Source: Methylomonas sp. AM2-LC
GTDB lineage: Bacteria > Pseudomonadota > Gammaproteobacteria > Methylococcales > Methylomonadaceae
DNA length: 64,000 bases
Assembly (NCBI RefSeq): GCF_039904985.1
Contig: NZ_CP157005.1
Coordinates: 4,731,501-4,795,500, forward strand
Reading direction: 5' to 3'
Below, piece by piece: positions 45,339 through 54,880 of the stretch (within the stretch, counting starts at the first letter, position 1; the number at the start of each line of letters is the position of its first letter). Made by a program: the position numbers and the translations under genes. Under the pieces are notes generated by a model. It did not search any database. It saw only the letters and a program-made list of their open reading frames with translations, and was not told the origin of the DNA.

Positions 45339-46376
45339 ATGGACAATTCGGCTATGAACCGAAACTACGCCCTATTACTGATTTTACTGACTTGGATGTT
45401 TCAGGTGTCTTCCGCCTGTGGGGACGAGGCTGTGGCTGAACCCGAGGTTTCGTATTTTGCCGACAAACAACGCGGCTGGTTTTGGTATGAAGTTCTGCCA
45501 GAACCGGTTTTAGGAAAGAAGCCTGAGCCTGATTTGCTAAAATCAGCGCCAAGTCAGTCCGAAACCAACGATAAACAGCCAAAGGTTGAAGTACCGCCGC
45601 CAACTCAAGCAACACAAATTCCTCCAGATGAACCCGCGCCATTATCTTCAGCCTGGCTTCGTAAAAACATGGAGAGCTATCTCAATCAAGCAATAGACGA
45701 TCCCAGTCATGAGAATGTCGCGGCGTTCTATTACCTGCAACGGGTAATGATGGACAAAGCCGAACGCTTTACCAACGCCGCTCGCTATGTGGTGATGTCA
45801 GATCCGCAACTGGATGAAACGGTTCGTCGACCGATTGCGACTTATGCCGCCAATGAAGCCAATCACCAAGCCAGCGTTGCCGCAGAACGTGCTTTGAAAG
45901 ATATTGCCGGACAAGCTGGAATCTTGTTTTTCTTCCGTTCGGATTGCGCTTACTGCCATGTGCAGGCACCGATCTTGAGCATGCTGGAAAGAGCCTATGG
46001 CTTCAAAGTTTATGCAGTGTCACTGGACGGATTACCGATGCCGAATGGCTTGTTTGGCAATTTTAAACTCGATAGAGGCCAGGCTGCTTTACTGGGTGTA
46101 GAACAGACACCAGCCATGTTCCTGATGAAACCGCCCAAGAAGATCGTGCCGCTTTCGCAAGGTGTGTTGTCGCTGGAGGAAATGACCGGACGGATTTTAC
46201 TGGCCGGCAAGGAAGCCGGTTGGATCGATCCTTCCCAGTACCAAACCACCCAGGGTATTCGCTCCACCCCAATGTTGTTGCCAACTGCCGGCAGTATCAG
46301 TCCGACCACCGCACAAGATCCACTGTCATTGATCCAGGCATTGCAAAACAGTGCGCAATTTGGGAGTAACCCATGA
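45339..46376 (+). CDS. traF: TraF, thioredoxin-like pilus-assembly protein
   Basis: From ATG 45339 the product has 345 residues; ATG 45354 is also possible. The signal peptide is LLLILLTWMFQVSSACG. After a Pro/Glu-rich region (ADKQRGWFWYEVLPEP is the TraF entry motif) comes the thioredoxin-fold C-terminal half with LFFFRSDCAYCHVQAPIL near residue 200, so the active CxxC is kept, unlike F TraF. It would act with TraH and DsbC in the periplasm. It overlaps traH by 4 bp. Confidence 0.92.
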   Translation: MDNSAMNRNYALLLILLTWMFQVSSACGDEAVAEPEVSYFADKQRGWFWYEVLPEPVLGKKPEPDLLKSAPSQSETNDKQPKVEVPPPTQATQIPPDEPAPLSSAWLRKNMESYLNQAIDDPSHENVAAFYYLQRVMMDKAERFTNAARYVVMSDPQLDETVRRPIATYAANEANHQASVAAERALKDIAGQAGILFFFRSDCAYCHVQAPILSMLERAYGFKVYAVSLDGLPMPNGLFGNFKLDRGQAALLGVEQTPAMFLMKPPKKIVPLSQGVLSLEEMTGRILLAGKEAGWIDPSQYQTTQGIRSTPMLLPTAGSISPTTAQDPLSLIQALQNSAQFGSNP

Positions 46377-47812
46377 GCAAACCGATTACAAAACGCGCTT
46401 TGATCTTGGTGTTATTGGTTCAGAGTTCAGTACCCGTCTATGCCGACTTGCAACAGGAAATGGATGGAATGTTCGGCACCATGACCAATTTCACTGCACC
46501 GACCGCGCATCTAGGTCAACGCCGGGGTGTGATTACCGGTGGCAGTTTAGTGGCTCGTAACGGAATTACCAACACCAACCTGATTTCTTTTGTGCCACCC
46601 TCATTCAGCGCCGGTTGCGGCGGCATCGATCTATTTGGCGGCAGCTTCAGTTTCATCAACTTCAACCAGTTTGTGCAGTTACTGCGTAACGTTGCCAGCA
46701 ATGCCGCTGGTTACGCATTTCAACTGGCCATCGGAGCGATGTGTCCCTGGTGTGCCTCGGTGATGACCGATATGCAAAAGAAAATCCAGGAGATGAACCA
46801 GATGTTCAGTAATTCTTGCCGATTATCGCAAGGTTTGGTCAACGATACGGTGAAGGCGTTTGATTTACAGAGTAAAGCCAATCTGTCTAATGCTTCGTTC
46901 ACTCAAGGCATCAGCGATGTGTTTTCCAGTTGGACCAATACCAGTACCCTGGGCGATCCGATACAGCAGATTAAACAAAACTCACCCAATGATCTCACAC
47001 AAAAAATTCAAGGCAATTTAGTCTGGCGGGCTTTGGTCAATCAAAACGCCGGCGCCTGGTTTCGGTTTGGCGGCAATAGTTTGCTGGAAGCGGTGATGAG
47101 TATTTCTGGCACGATAATCGTCGATGCGCCTCAAGCTGCCCCGGACGGCAAGGGTGAAAACAATGCCATCAGTGCGCCGCCACCGATACTGAGCATCAAA
47201 GACTTGATGTACGGTAACGATGCTGGCAATAGCTATCAAACCGTGAACATGTACACCTGTTCAGATGGTCATGGCGCCGATCAATGTCTTAAACCCATTG
47301 TCCAAAACCTCAATTTGATCGGATTGAAACAAAGGGTGATGGATATCCTTTTGGGTTCGGCCACTACCGGCAATGGTCTGATCTATAAATTCTCGACTAA
47401 TACCGGAACCATCACGGCCACCGAGCAAGCCTTCATGCAAACCGTGCCGGACGCAATTGGCGGCATGATCCATAACCTGGCTCGTGAAGATGCCGGGATT
47501 GCCAAACTCTGGGCGGAAGAAGCGGCACCGGTGATCGCTTTGGAAATGGCGCAATTGATCGTCAATGACACCCTCAGTGCAGTACAGGCTGCCGCCCAAA
47601 TGAACGACCATGCCTATGCCAAGTTGCTGATGGATTCATTGCGGGTCGCCCGCGAACAGATCCAGGACGAATACGTGACTATTGCCGGCCGTTACGGAAA
47701 TCCGCAAACATTGATGGCGTTTTATCAGCAATTGATGAATACGGTCAAACCCCGCCAGTATGGTTCTGTGACTCAGCTACCTGCATCCGCCGCTGCTTGG
47801 CCAAGCCCTTAG
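46373..47812 (+). CDS. traH: TraH, pilus-assembly protein
   Basis: The protein has 479 residues with a signal peptide ending near VYADLQ. TraH motifs: QRRGVITGGSLVARN, SAGCGGIDLFGGSFSFIN, then AMCPWCASVMTDMQKKIQ with conserved cysteines, and helical segments to the end (MAFYQQLMNTVKPRQY). It is a periplasmic, peripheral inner-membrane protein needed for pilus extension. Confidence 0.95.
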   Translation: MSKPITKRALILVLLVQSSVPVYADLQQEMDGMFGTMTNFTAPTAHLGQRRGVITGGSLVARNGITNTNLISFVPPSFSAGCGGIDLFGGSFSFINFNQFVQLLRNVASNAAGYAFQLAIGAMCPWCASVMTDMQKKIQEMNQMFSNSCRLSQGLVNDTVKAFDLQSKANLSNASFTQGISDVFSSWTNTSTLGDPIQQIKQNSPNDLTQKIQGNLVWRALVNQNAGAWFRFGGNSLLEAVMSISGTIIVDAPQAAPDGKGENNAISAPPPILSIKDLMYGNDAGNSYQTVNMYTCSDGHGADQCLKPIVQNLNLIGLKQRVMDILLGSATTGNGLIYKFSTNTGTITATEQAFMQTVPDAIGGMIHNLAREDAGIAKLWAEEAAPVIALEMAQLIVNDTLSAVQAAAQMNDHAYAKLLMDSLRVAREQIQDEYVTIAGRYGNPQTLMAFYQQLMNTVKPRQYGSVTQLPASAAAWPSP

Positions 47813-47909
47813 ACATTGCAGGTTATGACCTCTATAAACCAAACACCCAGTCATATCGTGCCCCTGCTTAAATTACATTTTCCATATTTCGCTTCCAGTC
47901 AGGTAGTCC

Positions 47910-50900
47910 ATGTTTGAAATCTTCTCAGTTGGCGATTCGGCCTACCTACAAGCGGTTTTAAATGCGGTGGCGATGATTTCCGGTACCGGTGATTACCGCA
48001 CTGCCGCCGCCGTGGGTGGCGTAATCGGGGTGATTATCATCATGCTGCGAGCCTTGATGCAATTTGATGGGCAAGGGATACGCTATCAGGATTTGTTGTT
48101 GGCCTATGTGTTATGGCTGATGCTGTATGCGCCGTCTGTCCAGGTCAGCATTGAGGATGCCTATACCGGTAGTGTGGTGGTGGTCGATAACGTACCGCTG
48201 GGGCCAGCCGCAGTAGGTAGCGTGATGTCGAATATGGGTTACCGAACCACCCGACTGTTTGAACAGGCTTTCGGGATGCCTACGATGACCGGCAAGGGTT
48301 TTGCTGATACTCTGCAAACTTTGACCTCCGTGCGGAAGAATTTGTTATCCCGCGTCGGTTTAGGTGCTGCCAATGCGCCGGTGGCCGGCAGCGATATGGA
48401 AAGCTCCTTCGCCAACTACGTCAAGGAATGTACCTTGACCGGTGTGGATCTGAATCTGAAATCCATCGACACCATTCTGCGTGATGCCGATCCTCTCAAT
48501 GCCATTCGCTTTGACTCCGATATTTACATGACCGAAATCTATGTTGGCGGTCAACCGCAAACCCTGACTTGTACCGATGCCTGGACGAATTTAGGCGTGA
48601 TGGCCAATGGCGCTTTCAGCACGGCGCTGGAAACCAAATTACAACAGATTTTGGGTGTGCCGGCTGCCGCAGATGCAGTACCGAAAATCCAGGATGCGTT
48701 TGACGCTTTGGCTGGGCCGGGCGTGGTCAATGCTAGTAATTACATGTTGATGTCGGCCATTATGCCGATGTTCGAACAAGGGGTGATTGGACGACATGAA
48801 GATGGTCTGCACTGGACCAAAGCTTCCATGATCGAACAAGCCATCCAGCAACGCAATACCCAATGGGCGGCGGAACAGACCTTGTTCTCGAAAATCGTCC
48901 GACCGATGATGGCGTTTATCGAGGGATTGAGCTATGCGATCGCACCAATTATGGGATTTGTAGTGCTGTTCGGCAGTGTTGGCATCAGAATGAACATCGG
49001 CTATTTCTCGATGTTGTTATGGATACAGCTCTGGATGCCGATCCTGGCGGTGATCAATTTGTTCATCAATATGTCGGCGGCTGGCAAAATGGCGGCATTA
49101 ACCCAAGCCAATTACAATCTGCCCTCGATGATGGGTATTTACCAGATGGATATGGAGTTGCAACAGTGGCTTTCCATCGGCGGCATGTTGGCTGCTTCGA
49201 CCCCAGCAATCTCATTGATGCTGATTTATCGGGGAGCAGTCACCACGACGCATTTTCTGGGACGGATGGATGGCGGTGATTATGCCAATGAAAAAATCAC
49301 TACGCCTGATGTAGTGAGTCCGGCGCCGGTCTTGAATGCCCAACCCCAGCATCAATACAGTCCGTTGTCGGCGGTGACCCAGACCGGCAGCGATAAAGTC
49401 CTGCCAAGCTTTACAGCCGGCAAGGATATGAGCGCGGCGGTATCTTCCGCTTCCAGCGCTTCCGAACAAGCCACCAGCAGCTTCATGAACAGCGTATCGT
49501 CAACGGCTTCCAAATCCAGCAGTATCACCAACGATGCGTTTGATAGTCACTCACTGGGTAAACAAATCGCCAGCAGTTCCAGTCATACCGATGCTTATAA
49601 CCGACAGTTTGGTGAAGCCTTTGCCAAGAGGCATGCCGATACCGGTATTTCGGCGGATCACTTCTCGGCACTGGTAGCCGGTAGCGCTAATGCTGGCGCC
49701 AAAACCTCGAACGATAAGTTGAGTGCGGCGATTTCCGGCAGGCTGCAAAATGATTTTAAAGTTGGTCAGGACAAGTCCGATGCTATTGCCTCCGATATTA
49801 CCCAGACCGTGAATGACAGCCAGGGTTATCAGGCAGGATTAGCTAAAAACATGGCGCTGGATGCGCAATCCGGCACCCGCAATGTGGCGTCGATGGGATT
49901 GCAAAATCAATCACTGTCATCCTTACAACACAGTGCAACCGATGCTGTTTCCGCTTCGGAAACCTATCAACAAACGGTCTCAGCGCAACAGCGTTTTGGA
50001 AGCCAAGCCAGCTTTGGTGCGGCAGAGACTGGCTACAAAATCGCCAATGAACCCAAAATGATGGAACGGTTGGATCAAACTTTGGATCAATATGGATTGC
50101 GCGGTGATGCACAACGTTTGGCTTCACAATGGAAAGCGGCCGGCTGGATCAGTAATGGCGATCAGGCCTATGCAGCAGCTGGAATGTCACTCCTGACAGG
50201 GTTTTCATTTCCGAGTTATAGAACCCTCGATAGTCAGCAGTCGCAAAATGCTGAAATAGCCGGTTACCAGTTGCTGGGGGATGCATTCAATACACCTCAT
50301 GCCGATCCAAATAGCCATCCTCGTCAAAATGAAAGTCTTAAAAGCCAATCACCGAATTTCGGAATGGCTAAATCCTCTGTTGAACAAATCAATCTTGCTG
50401 ATCCAAGACATGAAGCTGCAGGCGTCAGTCACCAGGCTCAAGGTCAAATACATAACACCAAGGGTAAAGTCGCTTCCGGAGAACAAGCCATTACTGCGCA
50501 TCATGAACAGAACTTGAAAGGCGTAGATCAGGAGTCCAAACAGGGCTTTGCTGAAGTTGGGCAAATCAAGGCTGAGCATTTTAGAGCTGCGATTGCGTCC
50601 GCTGCCAATAATATGCCGTCGGTTGCTGAGGCCTCATATAATTACCTAGGCGGCAGTCTTTATAATTCGGCCAAAAATATTGAGGCACTTGGTACAGTTG
50701 GTAATCAAGGAGCTAAAGATTTTATCAATAGTGCACGAGAGGCCTATTCGAAGGGAAATGACTTTTGGGATGCCATCAAATTTGGTGCTTCAGAATCATA
50801 TTCTGGTTTTTTAGAAACAACCCAAAGATGGGCTGATCAGCGGGTTAATGACGTAGCTGATAAACTGACTCCGAGCCAACAAGCGTATTACCGAGCAAGT

Positions 50901-51107
50901 ATGTTCGAGGCTTTTGCAGGGATAGCTGTTGGTGGTGAATACAGCGGTAGCCTAGGAGATGCAAAACAACAATTAATTGAAGATGAGGGTTATACAGATG
51001 GGAATAATATCGCCAAATTGCTAATAAGTGCTGCTGGTCAAAACAGAATGGATCTGATTGATCAAATTGGAAATTTCAATCGAGCTCGTGGACGAATTAA
51101 TTATTAG
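47910..51107 (+). CDS. traG: TraG, mating-pair stabilisation and entry-exclusion protein
   Basis: The protein has 1065 residues. The N-terminal 450 residues are the TraG membrane domain, with helices near 28-50, 58-75, 340-365, 370-390 and 430-450 (for example FIEGLSYAIAPIMGFVVLFG). The C-terminal 600 residues are a long Ser/Ala/Gln-rich periplasmic region with coiled-coil character. The last part (from residue about 830) is less conserved-looking. In F and SXT, TraG also recognises the exclusion protein in the recipient. A 97-bp gap with no hairpin follows traH. Confidence 0.93.
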   Translation: MFEIFSVGDSAYLQAVLNAVAMISGTGDYRTAAAVGGVIGVIIIMLRALMQFDGQGIRYQDLLLAYVLWLMLYAPSVQVSIEDAYTGSVVVVDNVPLGPAAVGSVMSNMGYRTTRLFEQAFGMPTMTGKGFADTLQTLTSVRKNLLSRVGLGAANAPVAGSDMESSFANYVKECTLTGVDLNLKSIDTILRDADPLNAIRFDSDIYMTEIYVGGQPQTLTCTDAWTNLGVMANGAFSTALETKLQQILGVPAAADAVPKIQDAFDALAGPGVVNASNYMLMSAIMPMFEQGVIGRHEDGLHWTKASMIEQAIQQRNTQWAAEQTLFSKIVRPMMAFIEGLSYAIAPIMGFVVLFGSVGIRMNIGYFSMLLWIQLWMPILAVINLFINMSAAGKMAALTQANYNLPSMMGIYQMDMELQQWLSIGGMLAASTPAISLMLIYRGAVTTTHFLGRMDGGDYANEKITTPDVVSPAPVLNAQPQHQYSPLSAVTQTGSDKVLPSFTAGKDMSAAVSSASSASEQATSSFMNSVSSTASKSSSITNDAFDSHSLGKQIASSSSHTDAYNRQFGEAFAKRHADTGISADHFSALVAGSANAGAKTSNDKLSAAISGRLQNDFKVGQDKSDAIASDITQTVNDSQGYQAGLAKNMALDAQSGTRNVASMGLQNQSLSSLQHSATDAVSASETYQQTVSAQQRFGSQASFGAAETGYKIANEPKMMERLDQTLDQYGLRGDAQRLASQWKAAGWISNGDQAYAAAGMSLLTGFSFPSYRTLDSQQSQNAEIAGYQLLGDAFNTPHADPNSHPRQNESLKSQSPNFGMAKSSVEQINLADPRHEAAGVSHQAQGQIHNTKGKVASGEQAITAHHEQNLKGVDQESKQGFAEVGQIKAEHFRAAIASAANNMPSVAEASYNYLGGSLYNSAKNIEALGTVGNQGAKDFINSAREAYSKGNDFWDAIKFGASESYSGFLETTQRWADQRVNDVADKLTPSQQAYYRASMFEAFAGIAVGGEYSGSLGDAKQQLIEDEGYTDGNNIAKLLISAAGQNRMDLIDQIGNFNRARGRINY

Positions 51108-51118
51108 GCTATTTTTCA

Positions 51119-51727
51119 CTACCCCGTTTCCTTGATATTTGCTTGAGTCAGACCAGCTATTAGACCACGAAATAACATGACAAATAAAAAAAGCACCAGG
51201 TGAAATGTAAATTCTGGATGAGCATAGGAAGTTAGTACTGCAATCAAAACTAATGCTGCCCAGTAACAACTACTTTCGTGAGAAAGTTTGGCAGCTAATT
51301 GTTCCACGCATTGAAAAATAAGTTCTGCAAAAGCCAACGGTGCGAAAATAATAGTTCCGAATATCGCAAACAATCCCAAACTGTGAGGTAAAATTTCTTT
51401 TGAACTAAAAAAACCGATCAAACCAAAACCAATTGCCACAATAGCAAGGCGATAGAAAACAGTGAACGACAGCGTGCGAGTATGAAAACGCTGCCAGAAT
51501 TGCTGCAAACCACTTGGAAAGTTCTTGAAAGTGGTTCCGCAGAAAGGACAAATAGATTTCAGAGGCTGACCGTAATAACTGACAACTCTTGGTACCATAC
51601 TCCGATTGCAACAATCACAGTTGACGGTGGCGTGATGCCCACTATAAATAGGCTTTGCTGGTTCAGTATGAAGAAACCGGCTTGATAGCTTGGGCTGTTG
51701 GCTTGATTGTGAGTGAATTGACGGCAT
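51119..51727 (-). CDS. Zinc-ribbon membrane protein, convergent with traG
   Basis: The protein has 202 residues. A zinc ribbon is at residues 35-65: CDCCNRSMVPRV and SICPFCGTTF. Three or four hydrophobic helices follow (FYRLAIVAIGFGLIGFF, LGLFAIFGTIIFAPLAFAEL, YWAALVLIAVLTSYA, FHLVLFLFVMLFRGLI). No family is recognised. Its stop is 12 nt from the traG stop. In SXT-type elements the gene behind traG is the inner-membrane exclusion factor eex, there on the same strand, so this could be an exclusion protein; this is inference. Confidence 0.6.
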   Translation of the reverse strand: MPSIHSQSSQQPKLSSRFLHTEPAKPIYSGHHATVNCDCCNRSMVPRVVSYYGQPLKSICPFCGTTFKNFPSGLQQFWQRFHTRTLSFTVFYRLAIVAIGFGLIGFFSSKEILPHSLGLFAIFGTIIFAPLAFAELIFQCVEQLAAKLSHESSCYWAALVLIAVLTSYAHPEFTFHLVLFLFVMLFRGLIAGLTQANIKETG

Positions 51728-51833
51728 CTTTTATGAACTCCAGCGTTTCAATTTATTACAATCCTAGGTCGAACAAAAGAATTTGCAAAGTGCAACCAAG
51801 TAGGCTAGTTTTTTTGTTTCCGTAAACACACAC

Positions 51834-52793
51834 CTACAATCGCGCCAAATTTTTTAGAATTACTGCAAGCACTTTATCAAAAGGCGGCTGTCCCTGATAA
51901 TAAAGGGCAGCACGGCTTTGATATTCTTTTTGGTAAAGAACTCGCGTGTGATTATCCCCTAGGACAAAGGCTTCATTTTCTATGAGTGGTTTCTGACGGT
52001 CAATGCCTGGAAAACGCCGATTCTTATGCGCGATATATTGATCGGTGCCAATAAATGCCTGAACCCCGCTATTTTGTAATAGACAGAAAACATCATAGTA
52101 ATGACGCATAAAATTGGGTGGAAACTTATCGCCTGAACTTTGGTGCTGCCTGTATTTCGTGGCAATAGCCTGTAATTTTTCCACCAGAGTATAGCCGGGA
52201 TCATAGCAATGAATTTGCAACGCTCTACTATCAATCACATCGACCCTTTTTTCCAATGCAAAGTCCATAGCCCATGAACTGATCTCTAATGGCTGATTTG
52301 GTATAACATCATCAAACCCAACTTCGAGTAAGATCCCTTCCTTAGCGCTACCGTCAGATGAAAATTTGGATTCATAGTAAAGTCGAATGCCGCCACTAAA
52401 ATATTTCGGCGGAATGTCAAACAGCGTATCCCGATCAATTTTTACGATGCCAGGAATGGTGATGCTACTGGCCAGATAATCATAATAGTCCTTGCGACCT
52501 TGACGATCTTTTTCCTTATCATGATTTTGGGATGTTCGGATTTGCCTGCCTTCCGGCGGCGCGATGTGAATATCAATGTCTTCTGAGAAACGATGGATAA
52601 TACCGTATCCCTTAGAAAGCGATGTTCCACCCTTCAACTGAAACTCGTATCCGGCCAGTTTGAGGCCATAAAGACAGTGCATTAGCCAATAATCTTTTTC
52701 AGCCAGATACGGATCGATCTTGCGCTCATCCGCTACGACCCGGATGAGATCGGTAAAATCAGGATGTTCATGGAGATAAATTTTAGACCGCAT
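51834..52793 (-). CDS. abiEii: AbiEii-type nucleotidyltransferase toxin
   Basis: The protein has 319 residues. The nucleotidyltransferase motif is plain: FQLKGGTSLSKGYGIIHRFSEDIDIHI near residues 54-80, giving the GGTSLSK and the D-x-D pair. A later region DPGYTLVEKLQAIATKYRQH is also typical of AbiEii/MenA-like toxins, which modify tRNA or RNA ends. The antitoxin gene precedes it and overlaps by 11 bp. AbiE pairs act in phage abortive infection and plasmid stability. Confidence 0.9.
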   Translation of the reverse strand: MRSKIYLHEHPDFTDLIRVVADERKIDPYLAEKDYWLMHCLYGLKLAGYEFQLKGGTSLSKGYGIIHRFSEDIDIHIAPPEGRQIRTSQNHDKEKDRQGRKDYYDYLASSITIPGIVKIDRDTLFDIPPKYFSGGIRLYYESKFSSDGSAKEGILLEVGFDDVIPNQPLEISSWAMDFALEKRVDVIDSRALQIHCYDPGYTLVEKLQAIATKYRQHQSSGDKFPPNFMRHYYDVFCLLQNSGVQAFIGTDQYIAHKNRRFPGIDRQKPLIENEAFVLGDNHTRVLYQKEYQSRAALYYQGQPPFDKVLAVILKNLARL

Positions 52794-53379
52794 GTTTCAT
52801 ATCGTCAGAACGAAATAGTTTTTCAAAAAAACTCTGTGTTCTTGCTCCTGCATACTCTTGAACAACTTTCATCAGTATGGCCTTATCCATGCCGCGTACT
52901 TTTTCGGCAACGCGTTTAATAATGCTTTCTTTATCCTCTGCCAAGAAGTGAAGGTTATTGATAAGATCCACTAGCAAGAATTCCTGACTGCTTTTTTCGG
53001 GAAAACGCGATCTTTTCAAAAAATAGAACTGCCGTCCGTTAAGTGTATATCTGCCATCTCGCTTATGGTTATAAACCAGTTTCTCGTTGTAAAGCTGAGT
53101 TGTACCAACACCCAATGAGTTATATGTATTCAGAGATGCCATATAGAAATGGTCATCTTTAAGAAAAGCACGGACAAGCATTTCGTCCTCTGGCGGAGCA
53201 TCACCAAAAACCGTTTTCTTGGGGCAGTAGTAAAGACCGCCTGCAAGCTTCTGGATAACCCCTTTGCTAACAAGCTGCTGTAGATGGCGATCAACGGCAT
53301 TTGACCATTTGGTTAGATCTGCCCGCCGATAAATTTGCCCAGGTTGAAGATGTTTTTGTAGTTCGTTTACTTTAGGCAT
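52783..53379 (-). CDS. abiEi: AbiEi-type antitoxin (DUF6088)
   Basis: Start ATG 53379 is chosen because GGAGG stands 6 nt before it; the frame extends 10 codons upstream to a TTG. The 198-residue protein begins with a winged-helix part: LQKHLQPGQIYRRADLTKWSNAVDRHLQQLVSKGVI. The middle has YMASLNTYNSLGVGTTQLYNEK and the C-terminal part is helical. It neutralises the downstream nucleotidyltransferase and probably represses the operon. Confidence 0.85.
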   Translation of the reverse strand: MPKVNELQKHLQPGQIYRRADLTKWSNAVDRHLQQLVSKGVIQKLAGGLYYCPKKTVFGDAPPEDEMLVRAFLKDDHFYMASLNTYNSLGVGTTQLYNEKLVYNHKRDGRYTLNGRQFYFLKRSRFPEKSSQEFLLVDLINNLHFLAEDKESIIKRVAEKVRGMDKAILMKVVQEYAGARTQSFFEKLFRSDDMKHAV

Positions 53380-53409
53380 GCCTACCCTCCAAAGCCTACT
53401 ATATATCAA

Positions 53410-53979
53410 CTTTGGCGAAATGTCATTTTTAGTCTAAATTTCATGCAAATCACTCTAATGGCTAATCTTGCTCATCCCATTATCCGGCGTCAACTATCTT
53501 GACCGGTCGGACAAGTTAATTGTCGCCGAACATCCCATCAAATCCGAGAACTCCGTTTTACCACAGAGCCGTACTTACGCGCTAAACCATAACACCTTGG
53601 GTTTCCAAATCACAAGACCGGATCAGCGCATGGGTGCGGGCGAGTTCGATTATTTGTTGGTAATTACTATTCATGCCGCCATCTTGTTCCAATAAGTCGG
53701 TACTTGTAAATATTAACCGATATAACGGAACCAAAAGCGCACTTATATTTCTTATGTGATATTAGTATTGAATACCATCCACTCATCACATTACCCCCAA
53801 GCAATTGTTAAACATGAGAAAATTATGTGTAAGGCTATCCATTGCAAATAATGCCTAATGGCTGTTGTCATCACTCGTAATTCTATTTCCTAATATTGTC
53901 TCCAGTTCACGACGTTAAAGCGCGGCACAAAAGATTCGAATTCGCAACCGGCGATTTCTTTATTCTTTGGCGGTGATCT
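53410..53979. other. 570-bp stretch with no supported gene
   Basis: A 75-codon plus-strand frame (53468-53695) has no recognisable domain or ribosome site. The segment lies between the AbiE operon start and the flhC-like stop. No clear terminator after flhC was seen. Confidence 0.5.
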
Positions 53980-54561
53980 TCAGCTAAGTTGATTTGTCCG
54001 TTCTGATGACTTCTTTCTACTGTTTTCCCGTTTACGATCGATATCACAAATCTGACAGATAGGTTGAAAAGAGCTATTCAGCATAATTAAAGTATCGCCG
54101 ATACAGCCATTGCAGTATTTTATGGTTGTCAGCCCGTTTTTAAGCGACTGCGCGATTATCCATGCCTCATTAAAATTGGCCGGACGTATCTTGTTGTAGG
54201 GTTTGCTTTCTCGAATATGATTTGGAAAAGTTTCGCAAAAAAAATCCCATGCGAACAAGACTGCGGAGACATCGATTTCTGTCTTGATATCGATCAAGCT
54301 GGCAGTACGGTATATCGATGCAAATAATGACAGATATATAAACGACTCTCGGAAATACGGAATGGTATTAATCGACGGCGTTGATCCTGCTCGCGGACTT
54401 GCTCCCTGGTGAATCATTCGATAAATTTCTTTGAGCTCATCTGGAGTAATGTGTTTGATTATTTGGCTGACGTAAGAAGTTCTTAGCTTTCTGCGCAGTA
54501 ATTCATATGCAAGTTGATATTCGCTGAGCTTTTCTTCGAATGAAACGTTTGTATTGTTCAT
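53980..54561 (-). CDS. FlhC-like transcription activator (SetC/AcaC type)
   Basis: The protein has 193 residues, like FlhC. The N-terminal helical part LAYELLRRKLRTSYVSQIIKH matches the FlhC start, ITPDELKEIYRMIHQGASPRAG its turn region, and AWDFFCETFPN and NEAWIIAQSLKNGLTTI its helices. The zinc site is YCNGC and ICQIC. With the FlhD-like partner it should form a hexamer that recruits RNA polymerase. In SXT and IncA/C this pair (SetCD, AcaCD) switches on transfer genes. The ATG overlaps the flhD-like stop by 4 bp. Confidence 0.9.
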   Translation of the reverse strand: MNNTNVSFEEKLSEYQLAYELLRRKLRTSYVSQIIKHITPDELKEIYRMIHQGASPRAGSTPSINTIPYFRESFIYLSLFASIYRTASLIDIKTEIDVSAVLFAWDFFCETFPNHIRESKPYNKIRPANFNEAWIIAQSLKNGLTTIKYCNGCIGDTLIMLNSSFQPICQICDIDRKRENSRKKSSERTNQLS

Positions 54562-54866
54562 GACCTATTTACTTGTCTTGAGACAATAGAACGTAACTCA
54601 CGAGCATGCTGCTCAGAGCCGTCTATATCCCAATGCTTAGAAGTCAAATCCATTGATTTCCGGTCAACTGATAACCGGGGGGCGAATCTGAGAACATCAC
54701 TGCGAGCCAATTCTCTTAATTGCTGAATGGGCAATTTGTAAAGGAGCGCCACGTATTCTGGGGTTAATCCTAAACAAACCATAGCCTCCTGTTCTTGACC
54801 GGAATTGATCAATTCATGGGCGAGAATCAGATAATCCATATTCAAGTCATAAATGGATTTTTTCAT
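54558..54866 (-). CDS. FlhD-like transcription activator subunit (SetD/AcaD type)
   Basis: Start ATG 54866 (MKKSIYDLNMDYLILAHEL) follows AGGTGG at 7 nt and gives 102 residues. The match to FlhD is clear: YDLNMDYLILAHELI, then MVCLGLTPEYVALLYKLPIQQLRELA and VLRFAPRLS. It pairs with the FlhC-like protein encoded directly downstream. It is preceded by a transglycosylase gene, the same order as in IncA/C-type elements. Confidence 0.9.
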   Translation of the reverse strand: MKKSIYDLNMDYLILAHELINSGQEQEAMVCLGLTPEYVALLYKLPIQQLRELARSDVLRFAPRLSVDRKSMDLTSKHWDIDGSEQHARELRSIVSRQVNRS

Positions 54867-54880
54867 CTTAGTCCCACCTA

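Noticed and set aside
53468..53695. 75-codon frame between AbiE and flhC-like genes
   Set aside because: There is no ribosome site, no family resemblance and no operon partner.
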